A DNA stretch of 64,000 nucleotides from contig NZ_CP007440.1 in NCBI RefSeq assembly GCF_001579845.1, positions 1,926,001 through 1,990,000 of the forward strand, written 5' to 3'. The stretch comes from Rhodoplanes sp. Z2-YC6860 (GTDB lineage: Bacteria; Pseudomonadota; Alphaproteobacteria; Rhizobiales; Xanthobacteraceae). Below, piece by piece: positions 47,421 through 54,314 of the stretch. The notes under the pieces are model-generated. The model ran no database searches and was not told the origin of the DNA. It saw nothing but the letters and a program-made list of their open reading frames with translations. Numbering within the stretch: position 1 is the stretch's first letter; every line of letters begins with the position of its first letter. The position numbers and the translations under genes were made by a program.

Positions 47421-47719
47421 TAAGCGTGCTCTAAATAGTAGTTCACAAAATCCCGCAGGCCCGGCGACAGCTCTTCGCCTGAGCGGTCTATCTCGTGAGC
47501 GATTTCTGCCGTGACATCGCGTGACCAGCCTTCGGCGGTGTTGAAAGCGACGATCCGCACCGGGTTGTTGTATTCGCCTTTTTTTAAATTACGAATGACG
47601 GTCTGACGGTCGCTCGCGTCCTCATCGGCCTCGCGATAAGCCCGTCCGAGTGGCCCGAAGTCGTCGAGCACGAGATACACATCGACGGCAAAGCCGGGGA
47701 CGATAGAAGGGCTACGCAT
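47420..47719 (-). CDS. hypothetical protein of the ligase operon
   Basis: This 99-residue product is read from the ATG at 47719 behind GCGGAGTTTTGTA. It contains VDVYLVLDDFGPLGRAYREA, RQTVIRNLKKGEYNNPVRIV and ELSPGLRDFVNYYLEHA. Such proteins are found widely in Bradyrhizobium-like genomes without a known function. It lies 13 bases behind the ligase gene and overlaps the next gene by one base. Confidence 0.7.
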   Translation of the reverse strand: MRSPSIVPGFAVDVYLVLDDFGPLGRAYREADEDASDRQTVIRNLKKGEYNNPVRIVAFNTAEGWSRDVTAEIAHEIDRSGEELSPGLRDFVNYYLEHA

Positions 47720-47732
47720 TACAAAACTCCGC

Positions 47733-48593
47733 TTATGCCAAGCCTTTGAAGCTCGCATGTCTCAACAGGCCATCATCGGTGATGTCCCGATAGGCGACCT
47801 TCGCGACGAACTTCGGTTCAACCCAAGTCGTGTTTCGTTTGCGCGCGATTTTGATGGGTGCCGTATCGACCGAGATGCGATCTAGCTTCTGTTGCAGAGA
47901 CAGCGAGACCTTGTCTGAAAATCCGGTCCCCACCTTTCCGGCGTATTTCATATCTTTGGTCGCAAGGCGAAGCGCTCCAACGCCTCTACCTCTGCTCGCG
48001 GGCACGTAGCCGACGACGAAAAACTGATCGGTCTGAACACACTTCAGCTTCAGCCAGCTATCGTTTCTCTCCGACCGGTATGATGCGTCGGGTCGTTTTG
48101 CGATCAGCCCTTCAAGGCCCATCTCGCAGGCTCGTTCGAACAGCTTCTTGGCGACGCCAGTTTCGTGTTCGGAGAAGATGATGCCGGGAGCTTGCGCATT
48201 CTTGAGGACCATCTCTAACGCCAGCTTGCGCTCCAGCAAAGGAAGCGGTCGCAGGTCTTGCTGGCCCAGCCGAAGAATATCGAAGGCGTAGAACGTTAAG
48301 CGGTCCTGACGGCCCGATTTCAAGTCGGCTTGGAGCTGGGAGAAATTCGTGCGGCCGCTCGGTTCGACCGAGACAACTTCGCCATCGATGATGATGTCAG
48401 GCGGGAGCCGGCCGAGCCCGTCTTTGATGAAGGCGAACCTGTTGAGCCAATCGAGCCCTGAGCGGGTGTAGAACTTGGATTTGCCTTTGCTGCGGCTGAC
48501 CTGCATCCGGTAGCCGTCAAACTTGATCTCGTAGACCCAATTGCCGGAGGGAAACCCGTCAAAGAGTGTCGCCAGTTGGGGCTTTACGAACAC
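47733..48593 (-). CDS. ATP-dependent DNA ligase (LigD ligase-domain / LigC type)
   Basis: This 286-residue enzyme seals nicks with ATP. The nucleotidyltransferase domain has YEIKFDGYR, where the Lys near residue 24 takes the AMP, then IDGEVVSVEPSG, TFYAFDILRL, GLEGLIAKRPDASY and WLKLKC. An OB-fold domain follows from about residue 190. It lacks the polymerase and nuclease domains of full LigD, and no ku gene is visible. Stand-alone ligases of this type serve end joining or excision repair. Its start overlaps the upstream small gene by 35 bases. Confidence 0.92.
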   Translation of the reverse strand: MFVKPQLATLFDGFPSGNWVYEIKFDGYRMQVSRSKGKSKFYTRSGLDWLNRFAFIKDGLGRLPPDIIIDGEVVSVEPSGRTNFSQLQADLKSGRQDRLTFYAFDILRLGQQDLRPLPLLERKLALEMVLKNAQAPGIIFSEHETGVAKKLFERACEMGLEGLIAKRPDASYRSERNDSWLKLKCVQTDQFFVVGYVPASRGRGVGALRLATKDMKYAGKVGTGFSDKVSLSLQQKLDRISVDTAPIKIARKRNTTWVEPKFVAKVAYRDITDDGLLRHASFKGLA

Positions 48594-48750
48594 GCGCTAC
48601 TCCGCTCGTTTGCATGTAACGGGCTTCCCACCAGCTCGCCTGCGCCTCTAAAAGTGCGCGTTCTTCCTCATCGGGGCACCGAGCAGCTTCTTCCCGCATC
48701 GCCTCAGCGGCGGCTCTGTATTCTTCGCGAAGCTCGATATTTGCTGGCAT
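48559..48750 (-). CDS. small helical protein in front of the ligase
   Basis: This is a 63-residue protein with GGCAGGAGATCGCGAT before the ATG. It is strongly helical and acidic (IELREEYRAAAEAMREEAAR, EEERALLEAQASWWEARYM). It is the first gene of the four-gene leftward operon, and its last 35 bases overlap the ligase gene in another frame. The function is unknown. Confidence 0.65.
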   Translation of the reverse strand: MPANIELREEYRAAAEAMREEAARCPDEEERALLEAQASWWEARYMQTSGVARVRKAPTGDTL

Positions 48751-48882
48751 ATCGCGATCTCCTGCCACCCAACCAGAGCTTACGAATACTGTTCCAGCGC
48801 AGGGACGCCTCGATAGTCAGGGAGCGATCCGATCCCCTCGTTCGCTAGATGTTCCGTTTCTTGTTATGTTCTCATGCGGCAG

Positions 48883-48950
48883 CGGGTACTGGCCTGTTTC
48901 GACCCCTAGTGGCCTATTTTGAAAATGGCAGTGGCCCGTTTTCATTTTGA
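48883..48950 (+). repeat. 68-bp triple-motif repeat, copy 1
   Basis: This is the first of three direct copies (also 49251 and 49959). Each opens CGGGTACTGGCCTGTTTCGA and holds three GGCCTRTTTT-like motifs starting at 48891, 48911 and 48933, spaced 20 and 22 bases apart. It resembles the multiple terminal repeats of IS21-type elements as I recall them, but no IstA/IstB gene is present. Confidence 0.8.
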
Positions 48951-49010
48951 TCTAGATCAATACGGGAGCATGATGATTGTCGGGTGGCATAACGGGGAGC
49001 GTGGATCGTC

Positions 49011-49178
49011 ATGGAGCGCTTCATCCGCCGAGAGAACGTCGCGCACTATCGCGACATGCTGACCCGAGCCAAAACCGATGCTGAGCGCCAACAGCTTCAG
49101 AAGCTTTTGGACGAGGAATTGAAGAAGCAAGTCGAAGCGCACGATTTCGACAAGCCGGGCGGCAAGCCGGTCAAGTGA
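49011..49178 (+). CDS. 55-residue helical protein
   Basis: The frame ATG 49011 to TGA 49176 encodes MERFIRRENVAHYRDMLTRA, then QQLQKLLDEELKKQVEAHD. Close relatives of this ERFIRRENVxHYR family are common small proteins of Bradyrhizobium-like genomes, of unknown function. A GGGGAG site lies about 16 bases upstream. The stop lies inside the hairpin that follows, so coding and terminator sequence overlap. Confidence 0.7.
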   Translation: MERFIRRENVAHYRDMLTRAKTDAERQQLQKLLDEELKKQVEAHDFDKPGGKPVK

Positions 49179-49207
49179 GGCCGCCTCAGTTGGCGGCCTC
49201 TTTCATT
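49177..49207 (+). terminator. conserved hairpin, copy 1
   Basis: GAGGCCGCC (49177-49185), loop TCAGTT, GGCGGCCTC (49192-49200), then TTTCATT. The core GGCCGCCTCAGTTGGCGGCC recurs identically at 50273 and 50409, and with one change at 49526. Confidence 0.8.
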
Positions 49208-49250
49208 CCTCAGAACTGACCGAACTCAGGCGGGCGATCAGACGCAACTT

Positions 49251-49318
49251 CGGGTACTGGCCTGTTTCGACCCCTAATGGCCTATTTTGAATTACGCAGT
49301 GGCCTGTTTTGATTTTGC
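49251..49318 (+). repeat. 68-bp triple-motif repeat, copy 2
   Basis: This direct copy has motifs starting at 49259, 49279 and 49301, the same 20 and 22 base spacing as copy 1. The first 28 bases differ from copy 1 at one position. Confidence 0.8.
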
Positions 49319-49337
49319 GCAACGCGGGCAACTGCGA

Positions 49338-49526
49338 ATGAGTTTCAAATGCGCCATGCCCGCGATTACCTACCAATGCCCCATCACCCGGCAGCACGTG
49401 TCCGGCTGGATAGCCGACAGCCCCGCGTCCGATGAGCGGTTGGAGGCAGTTGAGTGCATCGCCTGCCGGCGCGTGCATGTCATTGATCCAAAGACCCGCA
49501 AGGTGTTCGGGCACGATGCGGAGTAG
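49338..49526 (+). CDS. 62-residue cysteine-pair (zinc-ribbon-like) protein
   Basis: This is read from the ATG at 49338; an ATG at 49356 is possible. The product has TYQCPITRQHVSGWIAD and ECIACRRVHVIDPKTRKVFG. Single and paired Cys suggest a partial zinc ribbon. It lies 20 bases behind repeat copy 2 and ends in the conserved hairpin. The function is unknown. Confidence 0.65.
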   Translation: MSFKCAMPAITYQCPITRQHVSGWIADSPASDERLEAVECIACRRVHVIDPKTRKVFGHDAE

Positions 49527-49552
49527 GCCGCCTCAGTTGGCGGACTCTTTTA
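49526..49552 (+). terminator. conserved hairpin, copy 2
   Basis: GGCCGCC, loop TCAGTT, GGCGGAC, then TCTTTTATTT. It is the same element as copies 1, 3 and 4 with one mismatch, and it overlaps the stop codon of the preceding gene. Confidence 0.75.
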
Positions 49553-49692
49553 TTTCAACATTGTTCATTCGTCGTCTGAGTCGGCCGACTGCTGTCAGGG
49601 TAAGCCTGTCTCGTTTGCAACTTAATAGGATCGGTCATCGCAGAGTTGTCGAGTGTCCGGGAATGGCGTCTGAGCCCCGGCATAGAGCGGGG

Positions 49693-49721
49693 AGGCCCCG
49701 GGTAACACCGGGGCCTTCTTC
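49693..49721 (+). terminator. rho-independent terminator-like hairpin
   Basis: AGGCCCCGG (49693-49701) pairs with CCGGGGCCT (49708-49716), followed by TCTTC. The 140 bases before it show no protein gene, so a short RNA could end here. Confidence 0.6.
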
Positions 49722-49808
49722 TGTAAAACTCTAAGTACTTCTACGAATGCAATTCTATTATACTGCCGCGTAACGTTGATTGACTTATACGCGTGCGTGT
49801 GGGGGCAC

Positions 49809-49949
49809 ATGACACTCGGCTATATTGCCGCCTTGTTGTTGTTCGCGAGCTTCGGTCTCGTGCTGGCGACGTTCCTGTTTGCGATCTGGGTCCGATCCCG
49901 TTGCGTCGACAAGAGCGATGACTATCCGTGTGAGTGGTACGGAATGTAG
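49809..49949 (+). CDS. 46-residue single-span membrane protein
   Basis: The frame ATG 49809 to TAG 49947 encodes MTLGYIAALLLFASFGLVLA, TFLFAIWVRSRCVDKSDDYP and CEWYGM: one membrane span with a positively charged edge and a short tail with two Cys. No clear ribosome site is seen. It ends ten bases before repeat copy 3. The function is unknown. Confidence 0.55.
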   Translation: MTLGYIAALLLFASFGLVLATFLFAIWVRSRCVDKSDDYPCEWYGM

Positions 49950-49958
49950 AGCAAGGGC

Positions 49959-50026
49959 CGGGTACTGGCCTGTTTCGACCCCTAGTGGCCGGTTTTGAAA
50001 TAAGTTGTGGCCTACTTTGAACTTTA
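49959..50026 (+). repeat. 68-bp triple-motif repeat, copy 3
   Basis: This direct copy has motifs starting at 49967, 49987 and 50009, again 20 and 22 bases apart. It is the most diverged copy in the second half. Confidence 0.8.
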
Positions 50027-50119
50027 TGTCGTTTTACGCATTGTCTGGCATCACTGGCACATCAATGCTGTGACTGAGAGACGCTACAGCGCTCCCCGAT
50101 ACAAAACCGGGGAACTCTC

Positions 50120-50272
50120 ATGTCTTCACGCCTTCCACTTTGCATCAATTGCTCACGGCCAATGTCGGCCTCTTCCGACCAAGCGTTCTTCTGTCGCCCA
50201 TGCGGCGTCTATGAGCTTTCGAGCCAGACGCAGCAGCAACAGCCGCAAGCTTCGAGCAACGCCTCAAAGTAA
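50120..50272 (+). CDS. 50-residue zinc-ribbon micro-protein
   Basis: The frame ATG 50120 to TAA 50270 follows CGGGGAACTCTC. It encodes LCINCSRPM and FFCRPCGVYE, a zinc ribbon, and then a Gln/Ser-rich tail (QTQQQQPQASSNASK). It ends directly at conserved hairpin copy 3. The function is unknown. Confidence 0.7.
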   Translation: MSSRLPLCINCSRPMSASSDQAFFCRPCGVYELSSQTQQQQPQASSNASK

Positions 50273-50301
50273 GGCCGCCTCAGTTGGCGGCCTCTTTCAT
50301 T
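50273..50301 (+). terminator. conserved hairpin, copy 3
   Basis: GGCCGCCTCAGTTGGCGGCC followed by TCTTTCATT, identical in core and tail to copy 1. It starts right after the stop codon. Confidence 0.8.
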
Positions 50302-50408
50302 CGTCGTCTTCGTCATCGCTGTCCGGCCCGCCTAAACTGCTGTCCCTACCGACCACGCGATACCCCGGCGATGGGAGAGACGACCAGCACGTAAGCTGAT
50401 CGAGCAAG

Positions 50409-50428
50409 GGCCGCCTCAGTTGGCGGCC
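50409..50428 (+). repeat. conserved hairpin, copy 4 (no gene before it)
   Basis: GGCCGCCTCAGTTGGCGGCC recurs exactly but lacks the T-rich tail, and only a seven-codon frame precedes it. It seems to be the end of a lost cassette. It lies 50 bases before the kinase start. Confidence 0.75.
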
Positions 50429-50458
50429 ACGTATCGCCCCGGGCCAATCCCTGCTTTA

Positions 50459-51601
50459 ATGGTGAAAACAGAACATCGCAGGAAATGGCGAGTGGCAGTT
50501 GCATACGAACCTCCACCACAATTTCCATTTGAGGGTGGCGAGACCGCCGAAATAATCCGCTCGTTAGATTGGTCGCGCACCAGCCTGGGGCCGATCTCCA
50601 GTTGGCCCGCCCATCTCAAATCAGCGATTAGTCTAATGTTGCCCGCTCGGGCGCAGATCGTGATGTTTTGGGGCCCGGAATTTGTTGCTCTCTACAATGA
50701 CGCTTACGCCCCAACGATTGGCGTAAAGCATCCCAAGGCGCTCGGACGGCCCGCGCGAGAATACTGGGCGGAACTGTGGGACGATCTTCATCCGCTGCTG
50801 CTGCGGGTTCTCAACACTGGCGAAACGGTGTTCGCTGAAGATCGGCCGTTCTATATCGAACGACACGGCTACCCTGAAAACGTCTTCTTCGACATCTCCT
50901 ATTCGCCTGTTCGGAACGAAGCGGGCAAAGTTGATGGCGTGCTCTGCATCGTCAGCGAAACGACCGAACGAGTGGTTGCGGAAGAACGTCAGCGCCTGCT
51001 TCTTCAAGAGACCAATCATCGACTGAAGAACATTTTCGCAATGATAGATGCACTCATCGGTTTCAGCGCTCGCTCAGCGCCCACGCCGAAGGAATTTGCG
51101 CAGATACTGCGCGGCCGTCTGGCTGCTCTTCTTCGTGCCAAGGAGTTAGCTCGGCCAGGCATCGCTGGCGATGCTGCTAGCGCAAGGAAGCACACGACGG
51201 TGGATGCGCTAGTGCAAGCTATTTTGCAGCCTTATGTCGATGATGCGTTTCCTGAGCGTATCCGCACCATCGGCCCGGCGTTGCCGGTCGGGGAGACCGC
51301 CGGTACAGGTCTTGCGCTGGCGTTGCACGAGACGGCGACGAACGCGGTCAAGTATGGCGCGCTAGCGCAATTGACCGGATTGGTGCGCGTCACTTGGAAC
51401 AGGCGAGATGATGACTTCCAATTGGAATGGGCAGAAGTCGGGAGTTCGGCGGTCGTTGCTCCCCCAACAAGTCGCGGGTTCGGCACCATCCTGACAGAGA
51501 ACATCGTGACCAAGCAGCTTGGCGGAAAGTTGGAATACAACTGGCAGCCGGACGGCCTGAAGCTGACAATCACTGCTCCAATGGCTCGTTTAGCGGTTTA
51601 G
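50459..51601 (+). CDS. HWE-family histidine kinase with PAS domain
   Basis: This 380-residue sensor kinase has no membrane span. The N-terminal PAS-like region starts FEGGETAEIIRSLDWSRTSL, the usual opening of soluble HWE kinases. The phospho-acceptor His is in LQETNHRLKNIFAMIDALIG (His near 187). The ATPase domain has LALHETATNAVKYGA and SRGFGTILTENIV. A GTG at 50492 with AGGAAATGGC upstream is an alternative start. HWE kinases often feed the general stress response (PhyR/EcfG) of alphaproteobacteria. No receiver gene is adjacent. Confidence 0.9.
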   Translation: MVKTEHRRKWRVAVAYEPPPQFPFEGGETAEIIRSLDWSRTSLGPISSWPAHLKSAISLMLPARAQIVMFWGPEFVALYNDAYAPTIGVKHPKALGRPAREYWAELWDDLHPLLLRVLNTGETVFAEDRPFYIERHGYPENVFFDISYSPVRNEAGKVDGVLCIVSETTERVVAEERQRLLLQETNHRLKNIFAMIDALIGFSARSAPTPKEFAQILRGRLAALLRAKELARPGIAGDAASARKHTTVDALVQAILQPYVDDAFPERIRTIGPALPVGETAGTGLALALHETATNAVKYGALAQLTGLVRVTWNRRDDDFQLEWAEVGSSAVVAPPTSRGFGTILTENIVTKQLGGKLEYNWQPDGLKLTITAPMARLAV

Positions 51602-51702
51602 AAGTTCGCAGGCGTGCTTAATCACGAATTGGTCCGCGCTCTGCCTTAGCATCAGTAGAAATACTGAAGCGGGCAAAAACTTTCGCGACTACGCTTCACG
51701 TC

Positions 51703-51885
51703 ATGACAAGCGACCCATTCGTCTGCCCCAAATGCGCCGACCGGGCCGAGTACACTGGCCGAATTGGGCTTCCTGCGAGCGTGATCTACACGTGCGTGGC
51801 GTGCGGGCACGAGAATTGGATTTCGTATCGTCCCGACGCTCCCGTGATGCAGCAACAGCAGCAAAAAACGAAACCGCTCTCATAG
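51703..51885 (+). CDS. 60-residue zinc-ribbon protein
   Basis: This small protein has CPKCADRAEYTGRI (knuckle one) and YTCVACGHENWISY (knuckle two), a standard zinc ribbon, then a Gln-rich tail (PVMQQQQQKTKPLS). The ribosome site is weak. It is one of six cysteine-knuckle micro-proteins of this window. Confidence 0.7.
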   Translation: MTSDPFVCPKCADRAEYTGRIGLPASVIYTCVACGHENWISYRPDAPVMQQQQQKTKPLS

Positions 51886-51980
51886 TGTTGGATTGAGCCC
51901 CGAGCGAAATTGTGCGACGAGAAAACAAACGACACCGCAATTCGCCAGCGCGAAATTCCACAACGCGCGATTGAATAGCA

Positions 51981-52400
51981 ATGCCGAAATACAAACGAAC
52001 TAAGCATGCGCTCGCCATCGACCATCACGTTGGCGCGCGAATTCACATGCAGCGCGTCGCACTGAATATGTCGCAGTCGGCTCTAGCCGAACAACTCGGA
52101 CTGACTTTTCAGCAGATACAAAAATACGAAAAGGGAGCGAACCGCGTTGGAGCCGGTCGCCTTCAAGAGATCGCAAACATTTTTGAGGTGCCTGTATCGT
52201 TTTTCTTCGAGGGCGCGCCGCAAAGCCCGCAGGCGAAACTAAAGTTGCCTGCCAACGATGCCGCATCGGTCAACATGATCGATACGTTCCTGGCGTCGGC
52301 AGACGGTCAACAATTGGTGGAAGCGTTCGTGGCGATCAAAAGTGTCAAGCTCCGGCGCAGTGTCGTTCAACTGGCCGAGCAGATTGCGAAAGGCACCTAG
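51981..52400 (+). CDS. XRE-family transcriptional regulator
   Basis: This 139-residue regulator has an N-terminal Cro/C1-type helix-turn-helix: IHMQRVALNMSQSALAEQLG, LTFQQIQKYEKGANRVGAGR and LQEIANIFEVPVSFFFEG. The second half is helical, ending VKLRRSVVQLAEQIAKGT. This form is common in rhizobia, including quorum- and stress-related regulators. The target is unknown. The 285 bases after it hold no other gene. Confidence 0.9.
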   Translation: MPKYKRTKHALAIDHHVGARIHMQRVALNMSQSALAEQLGLTFQQIQKYEKGANRVGAGRLQEIANIFEVPVSFFFEGAPQSPQAKLKLPANDAASVNMIDTFLASADGQQLVEAFVAIKSVKLRRSVVQLAEQIAKGT

Positions 52401-52626
52401 CTTCGGAAGCCGGAGAGCCCAGCACCCTCCGGGGAGCCGAGCCCTCCGTTGGATTGGATGAAGACACCAGGCAGGCGACTGTCAACCTATCCGAGCCATC
52501 AACCACGCGTTACACGCTGCCGTTCCGTTAAATCGTCGCTGCAATGCGCTGAGCCTGGAAACAAGAACAAGTTAGAACGGATAGTCAGCCCCCTCGGGCG
52601 CAGCGCAAACAGAAGCACTTCATTTC

Positions 52627-52652
52627 GGAACTTCACCTACGGCGGTCCTGTT
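52627..52652 (+). promoter_or_regulatory. possible EcfG-type (general stress) promoter
   Basis: GGAAC (52627-52631), 17 bases, TGTT (52649-52652) differs by one base from the alphaproteobacterial stress consensus GGAAC-N16/17-CGTT. It lies 34 bases before the DUF4142 start region. Confidence 0.35.
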
Positions 52653-52699
52653 AGCAAAAACGGGGAGCAGGATGTGAGGTTGATTATGCGCGCACTTCG

Positions 52700-53191
52700 T
52701 TGCTTACCGCTTCAATCGTTCTGCTCGGCGCTTCGGCCGCATCCGCCCAAGAGCAGAAAAACCAAGACTTCCTAGTCGAAGCCATTCAGGGCAATTTGGC
52801 TGAAGTCCAAATGGGAGAACTCGCTGAGAAACATGGCCAAAGCGGCCAGGTCATAAACTTCGGCGAAACACTCAAGAATGAGCACGCGGACGCAAACAAA
52901 AAAGCTCTGGAAGCGGCCCGTTCTCTGAATGTAACTGCCCCAACCGAACCCAATGCCGAACAAAAGGCGGATTACGAAGAGTTGGCCAAGTTGAAAGGGC
53001 CGGAGTTCGACAAGAAGTTCGCGTCACATATGGTGATGGACCACAAGGCCGATATCGAGAAATACACCAAGGCCGCAAAAACGCAGGATGCCGCTGGGCG
53101 TTACGCCGCCGAAGCGCTGCCAACCCTCCAGAAGCATTTAGAGACAGCCCTAAAGCTTGAAAAGGACACCGGCACAACAGGTTCTCGATAA
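52700..53191 (+). CDS. DUF4142 secreted protein, start possibly frameshifted
   Basis: This 163-residue protein has a signal-peptide core (LTASIVLLGASAASAQ) and the DUF4142 helical domain: QDFLVEAIQGNLAEVQMGEL, FGETLKNEHADANKKALEAA and FASHMVMDHKADIEKYTKAA. The open frame has only a TTG start at 52700 with no ribosome site. A well-placed ATG at 52686 behind GTGAGGTTGATT is in another frame, and a one-base insertion would restore MRALR to the signal peptide. It is therefore either a recent frameshift, a sequence error or a TTG start. DUF4142 proteins are often stress-induced. Confidence 0.75.
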   Translation: MLTASIVLLGASAASAQEQKNQDFLVEAIQGNLAEVQMGELAEKHGQSGQVINFGETLKNEHADANKKALEAARSLNVTAPTEPNAEQKADYEELAKLKGPEFDKKFASHMVMDHKADIEKYTKAAKTQDAAGRYAAEALPTLQKHLETALKLEKDTGTTGSR

Positions 53192-53239
53192 CCGGTCTGA
53201 GAAACGCTTCCTTCAAAACGCGTGTATGATGAAGATCAA

Positions 53240-53268
53240 AGGCCCCAGCGCCGCGCGCGCCGGGGCCT
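53240..53268 (+). terminator. GC-rich hairpin after DUF4142 gene
   Basis: AGGCCCC (53240-53246) pairs with GGGGCCT (53262-53268), with extra GCG/CGC pairing inside. No T-run follows. It lies between two convergent genes. Confidence 0.5.
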
Positions 53269-53320
53269 CGCGATCATCGGGCCGGGTACATCCGCCGGAA
53301 CCCGGTGACCAACCGGTGGT

Positions 53321-54109
53321 CTATTGACAGGGCAACGGCGCGAACACACCAGCGGCTCTTAAGCGGTCCGACTCCGCAATGGCGGCGCTCCATTGCGTGT
53401 TGCGCAAGCGGCTCTCAGCCAATGCCTGCTGTGCCTCCACCGTGCGAATGACCTTGTCGATCTCGCCACCGTCTAGCTTGCGCGCGATTTTGAGGACTGT
53501 GCAGAGCGAGATCAGATGGCCGACGTACGGCTTCAACAGATCGTGGGCCGCAATGGCGCAATGAGCAATGAACGACTCGACCGCCGCGTCGCTCTTACAG
53601 AAAAGGAGCGCTAGTTCGCGCGCCTGCCGAATGTCATCCGCTGCGCCAGGAGGCTCGCCCTCCAGCAGAAGGCGCTCGCCAGCCGCGCCAGCCATAAGCT
53701 CAATCACCTGATGATAACAGCTAGAGTAAATGTCGTTGCATTCGTCGCGATCTTCGCCAGGGCTAGGCATCGCGGATGTGAGTTCTTCGCGAATGTCCGA
53801 AGCGTCACCGCCGCCTTCCGCAAACGCTTGCATGTGTTCGGGACCCCAAACCATGCCGCCCGAACCGCGTTCTTTGTCCGGGTTCACTGTCGCGCCGCCA
53901 ATCGGATGGCCCAGCAACCGAGCCGCAAGCGCGTGGCCCGCTTCGTGGACGGCGATACGATGATCTTCGTCTTTTGTGCGGCCCAGCGATGACAGCAACT
54001 TAACGTACCAGTCGGGCAGTTCGTGGTGATTATCGGGATGCGCAGTGGCAGCAGCTTGCACGGGCGGAAGCTGCATACGGGGATGTTTCGCAGGGTAGTC
54101 TTGGATCAT
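53321..54109 (-). CDS. HEAGH-motif metalloprotease-like protein
   Basis: This 262-residue protein has IAVHEAGHALAARLLGHPIG near residues 53-72, the zinc-binding motif of M41 (FtsH-like) peptidases. A region reading ELMAGAAGERLLLEGEPPGA follows, where the third zinc ligand lies in FtsH. The C-terminal half is helical (EIDKVIRTVEAQQALAESRL). There is no ATPase domain. It ends a leftward operon and overlaps the 67-residue gene upstream by four bases (ATGA). The role in the element is unknown. Confidence 0.75.
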   Translation of the reverse strand: MIQDYPAKHPRMQLPPVQAAATAHPDNHHELPDWYVKLLSSLGRTKDEDHRIAVHEAGHALAARLLGHPIGGATVNPDKERGSGGMVWGPEHMQAFAEGGGDASDIREELTSAMPSPGEDRDECNDIYSSCYHQVIELMAGAAGERLLLEGEPPGAADDIRQARELALLFCKSDAAVESFIAHCAIAAHDLLKPYVGHLISLCTVLKIARKLDGGEIDKVIRTVEAQQALAESRLRNTQWSAAIAESDRLRAAGVFAPLPCQ

Positions 54110-54309
54110 TTGCCGGAAGCCTTCCTCTGACGCGCCAGCATGCGCGCACGGATTTTCATGATAACGCTGTGGGGCAGCGGGTTTGCGCGAGCGATAATCT
54201 GGGCAACGGCCGCAGGGATGCGAGTGGGGTTGGCTGGGTCGACGATCCAGCCGTCGACACGCGATGTCACCTCATGAGGTTTCCAGCCAGGTGGAACGAC
54301 TTTCGTCAT
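54106..54309 (-). CDS. 67-residue hypothetical protein
   Basis: This is a small basic protein (TKVVPPGWKPHEVTSRVDGW, PAAVAQIIARANPLPHSVIM). Its stop overlaps the start of the HEAGH gene by ATGA, so the two are coupled. It lies five bases behind the coiled-coil gene. No family is recognised. Confidence 0.65.
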   Translation of the reverse strand: MTKVVPPGWKPHEVTSRVDGWIVDPANPTRIPAAVAQIIARANPLPHSVIMKIRARMLARQRKASGK

Positions 54310-54314
54310 GTCGG

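Noticed and set aside
47196-47423. 75-codon plus-strand frame
   Set aside because: It is antisense to the coupled 55-residue gene on the minus strand, which has better context.
50007-50399. 130-codon plus-strand frame after repeat copy 3
   Set aside because: It covers the zinc-ribbon gene at 50120 in another frame and has no motif of its own.
48883-50428. CRISPR-like array
   Set aside because: Only three long repeats with irregular spacers that contain genes, and no cas gene.
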